From: JBCCBV01 sp039033855
GTDB lineage: Bacteria > Planctomycetota > Phycisphaerae > Phycisphaerales > Phycisphaeraceae
Length of the DNA: 64,000 nucleotides
Assembly (NCBI GenBank): GCA_039033855.1
Contig: JBCCBV010000002.1
Span: forward strand, 186,001 to 250,000
Direction: 5' to 3'
In this document: positions 33,915-42,153 of the stretch, piece after piece
How positions within the stretch are numbered: position 1 is the first letter of the stretch
Layout: each line of letters begins with the position of its first letter
The notes under the pieces: model-generated
Told to the model about the DNA's origin: nothing
Databases searched by the model: none
What the model saw: only the letters and a program-made list of their open reading frames with translations
Made by a program: the position numbers and the translations under genes

Positions 33915-35989
33915 TGGCGCTCCACCGACCCGCTGGCCGCTTCCTGTTGCTGACGGAACTCCTCGTCACGCGCCTGGCGATACGCCGCCAGCCCCGGCGG
34001 AGGTGGGAACAGCTCCTGCCAATCACGCCCCCCGGCCGTCGCCTGGTCGATCGCCCCGCGGATAAACAGGTCGTACGCCGGCACCCGAAGCTCGTTCGGA
34101 GCAAACCGATACGCACGGCTCCGCAAGAACAACGGCCGGCCGGGGTCGTTCATGTACTGCGCAAACGTCCGCACGATCAGCACCGGCAGCGCCTCGATCC
34201 CCCGCCGATCTTCGCCCGCGTTCACCGCGCCGTCGCCGCTACGCTCGGCCTGGATCACCTCGTACTCGCGCTGCACCTGCGTCATCACCCGGCTGAAGAC
34301 CTGCGTGTTGTTCTCTGCCAGGCCTTCCTCGAACGCGATGTACAAAAGCGCTCGCAGGTAGTTGTCCGACAGCACCGACATCCGCATGTCTTCGCGCAGC
34401 GTGGCGAACACAAAGTCCTCCATGCTCAGCTCGTACTCGACCTTGTAGATGTGCGCCTGCGGGTTGTCGTCGCGGTTGGTGTGATACAGCTCGAGCATCC
34501 GCGCGTGGTACTCGCGCGCCAGCGTCTCGCCCGGGTCCGGGTCGTTCAGATACGCCGCCACCACCGCGTGCTGCATGAAGTTCTCGTGGCCCGCCGCGTA
34601 CGACACCGAGTTCGGACGGCCCGACCAATCCTCGCTCTGCGCCCGGGCCGAAGCTTCTTGAAACGCCAGGTCGTAAGGCTCGATGAACAAGATATCCCAC
34701 GACTCACTAACCGACCCCTCACCCCGGGCGCCGCCCAACGGGTCGAACACAATCGCCCCCGTGCGGAACAGCATCTGCAGCGCATGGATCTGACCCCGGT
34801 CGGTGTTGATCTGATCGATTCGCGTGCGGTCGCGCAGGTCGTAGGCCCGGTCAACGCCCAGCGCCGCCCAGTACAACGCATGGGCGCCGGGGGTACGCCA
34901 GTCCATCGGCGCGTACTTTTCCATCAGCCCGTACATGAACCGCGGGTCCATCCGGTACTCGGCGATGAGCGTGTGCGCCCGTAAATACGTCAACACCGCG
35001 ATCAGCCCACGGCTGTCGGCCATCAAACGGCCGCGTGCTTCGGCGTCGAGGTCATTCGGCAGAAAGTCCGGCCGAACGCGCTCAAGCAACGGGATCAAGC
35101 CCCGCTCGTCCGCCGAAACCTTGTCCGGGCCCAGCGTCTTGATCTTGGCCCACGTGTACGTGTCGCGGTACATCAGCAGCTTGCCGACCGACAACATCGT
35201 GTCGACCGTCAACCCGTAGCCCAGGCTCGCCAGCTCGTCGACAATCGGGCCCGCCTCGGGGTAGTCCGCCGCAAAACGCACCGGCGTGGCCCGGTCCACC
35301 TGCTCGACCAGCGCGCCCGAACGACCATCCACGAAGTACGACTCGGTCATGTCCCGGATCGGCGCAAACCGGCGCAGCAGCTCCTGCGCACGCTGGTCGC
35401 GCGACAGCTCCGGCGGCAACCCCCGGCGGGGGTCGCCCAGCACCGTGTGCCAACGCTCGGCCATCCGAGCCTTGTAGTACTTGTTCATGTCGTCGGTGAC
35501 GCCGCCGATCTTGTGCAGGTAGATCGTGTGCAGCTCGCGGTACAAGCGGATCGCGTCGGGGTTCAGCGGGATCCCCTTCTCGCGCAGCAGCCGGACGCCC
35601 TTGCTGACCCAGTCCCAACGCTCGGCCGGCGTCGAGGTTTTGACCGAAATGTTGTACGCCATGTTCCACGCCTGGAACGCCCAGACCTGCGGGAACCGCG
35701 GCTGCAACCGAGTGATCTGCTCCGCCAGCGTGTTGGCCTCGAAGAACCGGCCCGCCTGCTTCTGGCTCTCGATCCGCTGCCAGAGCAGGTTGACCGCAAT
35801 CCCCCGAAAACTCCCCATCTGCGCCGCCAGCGCCGCCACCGGGTCGAGCCCTTCCACCCCCGCCGGGTCCGACGCCAGCTGCAGCTCCTGACGCGTCTGC
35901 GTCACGGTGCGCGACAGCTGCGCCGACACCACGATCGCCGCCACCGTCACCCCGATCGCCCCAAGCTGAACCCATCGACGGCTGTTCAT
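33911..35989 (-). CDS. Large membrane-anchored conserved protein of the SPFH/ABC operon
   Basis: A 692-residue protein with one N-terminal membrane helix (about residues 8-24) and a long soluble region that is helical and partly TPR-like: GRFFEANTLAEQITRLQP, then FQAWNMAYNISVKT. Several conserved Trp/Tyr-rich blocks follow, for example ERWDWVSKGVRLL. No enzyme motif is seen. The soluble part should face the periplasm. Its tight place between the ABC permease and the lipoprotein suggests it is a scaffold or adaptor for the exporter. Confidence 0.7.
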   Translation of the reverse strand: MNSRRWVQLGAIGVTVAAIVVSAQLSRTVTQTRQELQLASDPAGVEGLDPVAALAAQMGSFRGIAVNLLWQRIESQKQAGRFFEANTLAEQITRLQPRFPQVWAFQAWNMAYNISVKTSTPAERWDWVSKGVRLLREKGIPLNPDAIRLYRELHTIYLHKIGGVTDDMNKYYKARMAERWHTVLGDPRRGLPPELSRDQRAQELLRRFAPIRDMTESYFVDGRSGALVEQVDRATPVRFAADYPEAGPIVDELASLGYGLTVDTMLSVGKLLMYRDTYTWAKIKTLGPDKVSADERGLIPLLERVRPDFLPNDLDAEARGRLMADSRGLIAVLTYLRAHTLIAEYRMDPRFMYGLMEKYAPMDWRTPGAHALYWAALGVDRAYDLRDRTRIDQINTDRGQIHALQMLFRTGAIVFDPLGGARGEGSVSESWDILFIEPYDLAFQEASARAQSEDWSGRPNSVSYAAGHENFMQHAVVAAYLNDPDPGETLAREYHARMLELYHTNRDDNPQAHIYKVEYELSMEDFVFATLREDMRMSVLSDNYLRALLYIAFEEGLAENNTQVFSRVMTQVQREYEVIQAERSGDGAVNAGEDRRGIEALPVLIVRTFAQYMNDPGRPLFLRSRAYRFAPNELRVPAYDLFIRGAIDQATAGGRDWQELFPPPPGLAAYRQARDEEFRQQQEAASGSVERQ

Positions 35990-36101
35990 CGCAAGCACAC
36001 CCTTCGTTCATGCCGGACGCCCGGGACTGCCCGAGCACCGACCGCCCTCACCATACGCACGGCCGCACATCGCGTTCGCCCCGCCCCAACCCAAACACGC
36101 C

Positions 36102-38231
36102 TCAAACCGACGCCCCGGCGATCTCCTTTTTACGGAACAGCCACCACCCTCCCGCGCCGAGCGCCAGCGTCCACAAGAGCCCCAGCCGCCAGACCGACTC
36201 GGCCACGTCGCCCCAAGGCACCCGGATGCCCTCGGACACCTGCTCCGCCGGGTTGAACCGGTCGAGCGAGGGCACCACCTGCAGCGCCGCCCCGGCCACC
36301 AGCGCGATCGCCACTTTCACCACGTCGCCGTATTCGCCCTGCGCAAAACCCTGCCCGGCCCGCTGCCACGCCTCGGCCAGCGCCACCCGCAGCGAGCCCT
36401 CGTCGATCGCCACCCGGCTGTACTGCGCCGCGTCTTCCAAAATCGACGCCGACCCCGCCGACGCCGCATACGCCACCGCCGCCGCCAGGACCGCCACCGG
36501 GAAGCTCAGCAGCGACCCCAGCACCGCCCCCAGGCACGCCAGGAAAAAGAGCTTGACCCACAAAATCAATAGCGCCCGCACCAGGTTCAGCTCGAAGCCC
36601 CCGACCTCGTGCAACACCACCAGGCCGTCGGCCTTGTTGAAGCTGATCGTCGGCTGCGGCACAGCCTCGGCGTCCGCCGCCGCCGCCTGCCCCACGCCCT
36701 GGCCCATCACCCGGGGCGGGTTGTGCACCACCAGCGTCAGCGTGCCGTCGGCCTCGACGAAATACGCCGGCACGTTCACCACGTGCGGGTCGCCCTCCGA
36801 CACCGGCCGCGGGCTCAAATCGACCCCCCGAACGACCATCCGCAGCAGCACCTGTTCGTCCGGCGTGCTCGACGCTTCCGGCTGAAAACGCAGCTGCACC
36901 GGCGCCGTGTACGCCGCTCGATACACCTGCGCCGCGGTCTCCAACGACAACCGCCCGTCGGCCGTCAACACCTCGATAAACCGAGGATCACGCTCGCCAA
37001 TCAGCTCGAAGTCGCGCACCAGGCGTTCGATCGTCCGGCCGGGGAACAACCCCGCCTGCTGCTGGCGGATCACGAAGTTCAGCTGGCCCAAGTAAGGCCC
37101 GACCTCGCGGTCCGACGTCATCCCCGCCTCGGCGAGCAACGCCTGGATCCGCTCGCGCGACGTGCTCGCACGTTCGTACACCTTCTCCAACCCCGTAAAC
37201 CGGAACTCCTTGGTCTCGTTCGGGCCGACCGACAACCACGAAGACCGCACCTGCTCGAGGATCCCCTGCCACAGGTCCGGTCGGGCCGCCGAGGGCGGGT
37301 CGCCGATGCGCCCGTACTCCGCCTCCACCGCCTCGTCGCCCGCGGCCCGTTCGCGCAGCGCCTTGAGCCGTTCGGTGGCCAAACCGATCAGGTCGGTCCC
37401 CTCGGCCGGACGCGGCGGCAAAACCTGACGGGCCGTCAGCACCCGGTTATTGACCGCGATCTCGTCTTCCACGTCCCACGCCGGCTGCGCCCGGAGCCCC
37501 AGCGCAAAGCCGTACACCCCCGCCCCCGCCGCCGCGAGCAACGCCAGGTTCAACCCCGCCGCGCCGATCAGCTTCCCGCCCAGGTAAGAAGCACGGCCGA
37601 TCGGCTTGGTCAGCGTCAAGAACGCCCGCTTCTTGGCCAACTCGTCCGAGACGCTCCGCGCCGTCAGCAGCACCGTGGCGATCGAAAGCACCAGCCCCAC
37701 CAGCGTCAGCGACCACAGCAGGAACACCCCCATCCGGTATTCCAGCCGTTCCTCCGGGCTCATCAAGAACGTCAGCAACGGCACGCCGAGCGCCATCACG
37801 CCCACCAGAACGCCCACGATCCGCATCCGCCGGGCCTCGTCGATCAGCGTCCGCGCCACCGCCAACATCGGCACCGGCCACCCGAGCGCCAGCCGCACCA
37901 GCGACAAGCAGACCTCGGCCGTCAAAAGCATCCCCGCCGACGCCGCCACAACCAGCGCCGCATCCCGCCAGCCCACCCGCTCCAGCAGCCCGCCCGCCAC
38001 CGCCCCCACCAACACCAGCACGACCGACGCGCGCACCCCGCGCACCCACCCGACCTCGCGCCATCGGTACAGCCCCAAGCCCACCCACGCCAACACCGCC
38101 GCCGCGCCGCCCCACCCGGCACACAGCGCTGCGCCCGGCGAACCGCCACGCCAAAGCGCATACGCAGCCCCCGCGCCGATCAGCGTCGCCGCCACCAAAC
38201 CGATCCACCAAAGCAGCCCGGTGATCCGCAT
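36102..38231 (-). CDS. ABC-2-type permease with large soluble insertion
   Basis: A 709-residue permease. N-terminal membrane helices (about six to eight, residues 5-260) are followed by a soluble stretch of about 300 residues, and about four further helices close the chain (about 535-700). The DELAKKRAFLTLTKPIGRASYLGGK block before helix 6 is the coupling region typical of ABC-2 permeases. It lies 27 bases after the ABC ATPase gene. The soluble middle part probably faces the periplasm and binds the exported substrate or a partner. Confidence 0.78.
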   Translation of the reverse strand: MRITGLLWWIGLVAATLIGAGAAYALWRGGSPGAALCAGWGGAAAVLAWVGLGLYRWREVGWVRGVRASVVLVLVGAVAGGLLERVGWRDAALVVAASAGMLLTAEVCLSLVRLALGWPVPMLAVARTLIDEARRMRIVGVLVGVMALGVPLLTFLMSPEERLEYRMGVFLLWSLTLVGLVLSIATVLLTARSVSDELAKKRAFLTLTKPIGRASYLGGKLIGAAGLNLALLAAAGAGVYGFALGLRAQPAWDVEDEIAVNNRVLTARQVLPPRPAEGTDLIGLATERLKALRERAAGDEAVEAEYGRIGDPPSAARPDLWQGILEQVRSSWLSVGPNETKEFRFTGLEKVYERASTSRERIQALLAEAGMTSDREVGPYLGQLNFVIRQQQAGLFPGRTIERLVRDFELIGERDPRFIEVLTADGRLSLETAAQVYRAAYTAPVQLRFQPEASSTPDEQVLLRMVVRGVDLSPRPVSEGDPHVVNVPAYFVEADGTLTLVVHNPPRVMGQGVGQAAAADAEAVPQPTISFNKADGLVVLHEVGGFELNLVRALLILWVKLFFLACLGAVLGSLLSFPVAVLAAAVAYAASAGSASILEDAAQYSRVAIDEGSLRVALAEAWQRAGQGFAQGEYGDVVKVAIALVAGAALQVVPSLDRFNPAEQVSEGIRVPWGDVAESVWRLGLLWTLALGAGGWWLFRKKEIAGASV

Positions 38232-38258
38232 CCGCTCGTTACTCCTGACGGCCGTCGA

Positions 38259-39701
38259 TCACCCGGACCCCGCGACCGAACCGGGCTTGTCTTTATCCCC
38301 CGAATCCGCGTCCGCACCGCCGAGCAAGTCCGCCAACACCGACGCGTCCGCGTCCGGCTCCGACGAGCCACCAGTTGTGCCGGCCGAAGCCCGGCCGCCC
38401 GCACCGACTGTCGCAGACCCGGCAGCCCCTGAAGACTCCGCAGCCCCACCAAGGCCCGGGGTCGTCGCTTCCGGCGAAGGCTGCGCATCCGACGTACCGG
38501 TCAGGCTGCTCAGCAGGTCGTCGTTCACGCCGTCCGCACCCGAAGCGGGTCCGGCAACCTCGCTCTGCGTCAAACCATCCGTGCCGGCGCCGGGATCCTG
38601 GCTGCTTCCCGCACCGCTCGACGCCGCCGGGGCCGCAGGCGCATCGGCCGGATGGTCCACCGCCTGAAGCGACGCCAAGACCGCCGCCGAAGCCGCCTCC
38701 GCCGAGCGCTCATCGTCGCCCGCCGACGCTTCGTTCAGGAAGCCCGCGATCGCCCCGCCGCTGCGCGCCCCCGACGTCGCCACACCCTCTTGCTGGGCTC
38801 GGCGGACGATCTCTAGAAACAGCTCTTCGAGCTTCTGCCGGGGGTGTTCCACCGACAAATCGGTGAGCCCGATCGCCTCGAGCGCCGCCACCATCTTGTC
38901 TTCGCCGATGCCCTCCAGGCCGGCCAGCGACACCACCGTGCGGTCCTTGCGTTCGAGCAGGTCGCCCACCGGGCCGTGCCGGCGGGCCTTGCCGCCGAAC
39001 ATAATCACCACCCGGTCGGTCACGTCTTCCACGTCCGCAAGAAGGTGAGAACAAAGCACGATCGTCTTGCCCCGGTCGCGCAGCCGGCGGATCACCCGCT
39101 TCACGTCGGCCGTGGCGATCGGGTCCATGCCCGACGTCGGCTCGTCCAGGATCAAGAGCTCCGGGTCGTTGATCAGCGACTGCGCGAGCCCCACCTTGCG
39201 CATCATGCCCTTGGAGAACTCGCCCACAGGCCGCCGCCGCGCGTGCTCGAGCCCCACCATCGACAGCAACGCATCGGTCCGCTCGCGGATCGCACGGCCG
39301 TCGAGCCCGTACAACCGCCCGTAATACGCCAGCGTTTCCTCGGCCGTCAGGAACGGGTAGAGGTACGACTCCTCCGGCAGATAGCCCACCCGCTTCTTGT
39401 TCGATACGTCCGTCGAGGGCCGGCCAAACACCGTCACCCGGCCCGACGAAGGCCTCAACAAACCAAGAATCAACTTGATCGTCGTGCTCTTGCCCGATCC
39501 GTTCGGCCCAAGCAACCCGAACACCTCGCCCCGACGCACCTCCATGTCCAGAGACGAGACCGCCTCCACCCGCGGGCGCAGCCAGAAATCCTTAAACACC
39601 TTCGTGAGCGCAGCGCAGCGGATCACGGCGTCGGCCGGGTCGGAACCCACAGGCCCAGACGGACCCGCCGATCCTCCGCCCGAGCTGTCCGATGCGCTCA
39701 C
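38259..39701 (-). CDS. ABC transporter ATPase with long disordered C-terminal tail
   Basis: A 480-residue ATPase. The nucleotide-binding domain has Walker A GPNGSGKST at 65-73, a signature EFSKGMMRK, Walker B LLILDEPTSGMDP and the switch His in CSHLLADVEDV. This fits the ABC-2 exporter (CcmA) class. After about residue 300 the chain becomes a tail of about 170-180 residues rich in Ala, Gly, Ser, Pro and Asp with no fold evident. A GTG start at 39701 is preferred because GGAGG lies nine bases upstream at 39711-39715. It pairs with the permease downstream. Confidence 0.88.
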   Translation of the reverse strand: MSASDSSGGGSAGPSGPVGSDPADAVIRCAALTKVFKDFWLRPRVEAVSSLDMEVRRGEVFGLLGPNGSGKSTTIKLILGLLRPSSGRVTVFGRPSTDVSNKKRVGYLPEESYLYPFLTAEETLAYYGRLYGLDGRAIRERTDALLSMVGLEHARRRPVGEFSKGMMRKVGLAQSLINDPELLILDEPTSGMDPIATADVKRVIRRLRDRGKTIVLCSHLLADVEDVTDRVVIMFGGKARRHGPVGDLLERKDRTVVSLAGLEGIGEDKMVAALEAIGLTDLSVEHPRQKLEELFLEIVRRAQQEGVATSGARSGGAIAGFLNEASAGDDERSAEAASAAVLASLQAVDHPADAPAAPAASSGAGSSQDPGAGTDGLTQSEVAGPASGADGVNDDLLSSLTGTSDAQPSPEATTPGLGGAAESSGAAGSATVGAGGRASAGTTGGSSEPDADASVLADLLGGADADSGDKDKPGSVAGSG

Positions 39702-39741
39702 CAAAACCAACCTCCACCAATATCGACTCGCCTGAACGAAC

Positions 39742-41148
39742 CTAACGCTGGGCGGCCTGCTCGCGCTCGCGGGCGAACCGAGCGTCTTCACGCTCTTTCA
39801 CCACCGACGGGTCGCTGTCGATCACCAGATACAGCTCGCGATTCGGGCCGACCTGAAAAGCGTCGAAATCGACCTCTGGGCCGAAGATTTCGCGCTTCGC
39901 CTCTTCCACATATCGGATACGAAACAGCTCGGCGTCGCGTTCGTACGACGCGCGCACCTGCTCGAACCGCTGCGCCTCGCGCTCGATGCCCTGCACCAGC
40001 GCCGTCTGCTGCGAACGCGCCCGGTCGATCGTCTGCGCCGCCTCGCCGCCGATTTCGAACACGCCGGGCCGGACCCGCGCCGAGAGCCCGAACCGCTCGA
40101 TGTCTTCGGCCGTGAGTTCCAGCCGGAGCGAGCGGAACGCCCTGTCCAACACCCCGCCGACTTCGGCCCGCAGCGGGTCGTCGTCCGCAAGCCCTTCGTA
40201 GGCGGTCATCAGCGCTTCGAGCGGCCCGTCCGACCGACCCGACGGTGCCGCCGCCGGACCGCCCGCCTGCGAAAGCGTCGCCACCCGGTCGCGCTCGGCG
40301 TTGTCGATCGCCGACGCACGCCCGGCCTCGGCCCGGTTCACCCGCTGGTACGCCTCGCGCACCGACAACGGCATCACCATCAACTCGGTCTGCACGCCGG
40401 TCACCCGCAGCCCCGTGTCCACCGACTCGGCAGCCTCCGAGGGCTCGTCGCCCGAAAGCGAACGGTTGGCCGCCAGCATCGCCCGGTCGCCCAACTGCAC
40501 ACGGCCCGAAATCAGCTCGTCCGCCTCCACGCGCGACGCCGCCCCCACCATCGCCGACTCTACCGCCGAACGCACCAGACGCTCTGCCCGGTCTTCGTCG
40601 CCGACCGAGCGCACGTACTCCGGCACGTCCTCGATCCGAAACTTCACCGAAAAACGCCCGTGCACGATGCTCGCGTCGCCGGCGACCAGGTACCCGTCTT
40701 TAAGCGGGTCGAGCGGCCCGGCCCGACCGCGCGAGGCAAGCTCGCCCTCGGTCATCGCCCGCTCGGCCTCGGTCAACTCGTACCAAAACGACTGGTCCAA
40801 CGTCACCGTGCGCTCGGTGGTCGGCACCCGCACCCGGCTCTCGAACGGCTCGGGCCAGCCGAAGTGCAGCCCCGGCCCGAACACCTTGGGCAACCCGTCC
40901 GCGTCTTCCACCAACGAGCCAAACTGCAACCGCACCGCGCTTTCCTGCTCACCCACGCGGAACACACCCGACGCCAAATACGCCAGCGTCAGCAGCACCA
41001 TCGCCACCTTGAGCGCGCTAAACGCCACCTTCAGCGCGTCGAACAGCGACTGCGCCGCTGGGTCCACCTCGCGCGTCGGCGCGGCGTCGGCCACGCTGAT
41101 GCCCGCGGCGCTCTCGAGCGCGTTGTCCGGAGCCGGGTCGGCCGGCAT
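39742..41148 (-). CDS. SPFH protein, HflK-like
   Basis: A 468-residue single-pass SPFH (stomatin/prohibitin) protein. One membrane helix (about 44-62) is followed by FRVGEQESAVRLQFG, the start of the SPFH domain, then GPGLHFGWPEPFESR. A long coiled-coil region with REAYQRVNRAEAGRAS follows. The N-terminal cytosolic stretch is acidic and Pro/Ala-rich, as in HflK. SPFH proteins form ring assemblies around membrane proteases such as FtsH. ATG 41148 is used (GGAG seven bases upstream); GTG 41154 would overlap the preceding hflC stop. Confidence 0.82.
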   Translation of the reverse strand: MPADPAPDNALESAAGISVADAAPTREVDPAAQSLFDALKVAFSALKVAMVLLTLAYLASGVFRVGEQESAVRLQFGSLVEDADGLPKVFGPGLHFGWPEPFESRVRVPTTERTVTLDQSFWYELTEAERAMTEGELASRGRAGPLDPLKDGYLVAGDASIVHGRFSVKFRIEDVPEYVRSVGDEDRAERLVRSAVESAMVGAASRVEADELISGRVQLGDRAMLAANRSLSGDEPSEAAESVDTGLRVTGVQTELMVMPLSVREAYQRVNRAEAGRASAIDNAERDRVATLSQAGGPAAAPSGRSDGPLEALMTAYEGLADDDPLRAEVGGVLDRAFRSLRLELTAEDIERFGLSARVRPGVFEIGGEAAQTIDRARSQQTALVQGIEREAQRFEQVRASYERDAELFRIRYVEEAKREIFGPEVDFDAFQVGPNRELYLVIDSDPSVVKEREDARFAREREQAAQR

Positions 41149-41150
41149 GG

Positions 41151-42077
41151 TCACTCTCCCCCCGAAGCATCAGCCCCGGCCGACGGCGCCAACAGCCGTA
41201 GCGCCTCCCACTGCTCCGGGCCCAGGATGTACGTCGTGGTGCCCCGCGTCAGCACCGACTTGAGCGTCTCGACCTGCAGCAAAAACGCCGCGAGCTTGGG
41301 GTTCTCGTCAAATACCTTCAGCCGTTCGTTGGCCGTCTCTTCGCCCTCGGCCACGATCGCGTCGGCCCGTCGTTTGGCGAACTCCTGGATACGCGAAGCG
41401 ATCTGCTCCGCCCGCGTCCGCACGTTCTGCGCCCGGGTCTCGCCCTCGCTGCGGATGTTCGACGCCAGCGCCTCGCGCACCGCTACCATCCGGTTCGTGA
41501 CGTCCTGCGTGATCTCTTGCGGGAACAGCAGCCGTTCGACGCCAAACGAAACGATCTCCACCCCGTAGTCGCCGGCCGCAACCCGCTGCTGCAGCTGCGC
41601 CAGGCACTCCGCCTCGAGCGCATCCAGCTCCACCTTCTCGGGGTCGGGGTTCACCAACTGGGCGAACTCCCGAAGGGCAATCACGCTCTTGATCTCGTCC
41701 ATCGCCGGCCGAAGCTTGCGGTCCTCAAAACTCCCAAGCGTCTGCTCTTCCACCGACACAAAAAACCGCAGCGGGTCGGTCACCCGGTACGTCACAAAGC
41801 TCCGCACCGTGATGGCGAAGCCGTCGCGCGTCTGGATCTCGCGCGGCTCGTGCCGGACGTGCTGCAACGTCTTGGGGTACTTGCGCACCTCGTCCACCGG
41901 CGAAGGCCACCGCAGATACAGCCCCGGCTGGGTCACCAGTGAAGCGCCCCCGCCCAGCACCTTGCCGAAACGAGTGCGCACCGCCGTCTCGTCATACCGC
42001 ACCGTGTACGTAGCCATGGTGTAACCCAGCACCACCAGGATCACGAGCGCCACCACCATTGTCAGAAGCTTGTTCAT
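41151..42077 (-). CDS. SPFH protein, HflC-like
   Basis: A 308-residue SPFH protein close to HflC in length. One N-terminal membrane helix (about 5-22), then VRYDETAVRTRFGKVL, QPGLYLRWPSPVDEVRKY, and the coiled-coil EGETRAQNVRTRAEQIASR, with AFLLQVETLKSVL and TTTYILGPE near the end, matching HflC. In E. coli HflC pairs with HflK around FtsH. No ftsH gene is in the window, and here the HflC-like gene sits between two HflK-like genes in one operon. Confidence 0.9.
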   Translation of the reverse strand: MNKLLTMVVALVILVVLGYTMATYTVRYDETAVRTRFGKVLGGGASLVTQPGLYLRWPSPVDEVRKYPKTLQHVRHEPREIQTRDGFAITVRSFVTYRVTDPLRFFVSVEEQTLGSFEDRKLRPAMDEIKSVIALREFAQLVNPDPEKVELDALEAECLAQLQQRVAAGDYGVEIVSFGVERLLFPQEITQDVTNRMVAVREALASNIRSEGETRAQNVRTRAEQIASRIQEFAKRRADAIVAEGEETANERLKVFDENPKLAAFLLQVETLKSVLTRGTTTYILGPEQWEALRLLAPSAGADASGGE

Positions 42078-42153
42078 CGAAGCCGGCCCCGATCTCGTTC
42101 GGTCTGCATAAGGAAAAAAAGCGTCATGCCACGGCGCTCCACGGCGTGCGTGA

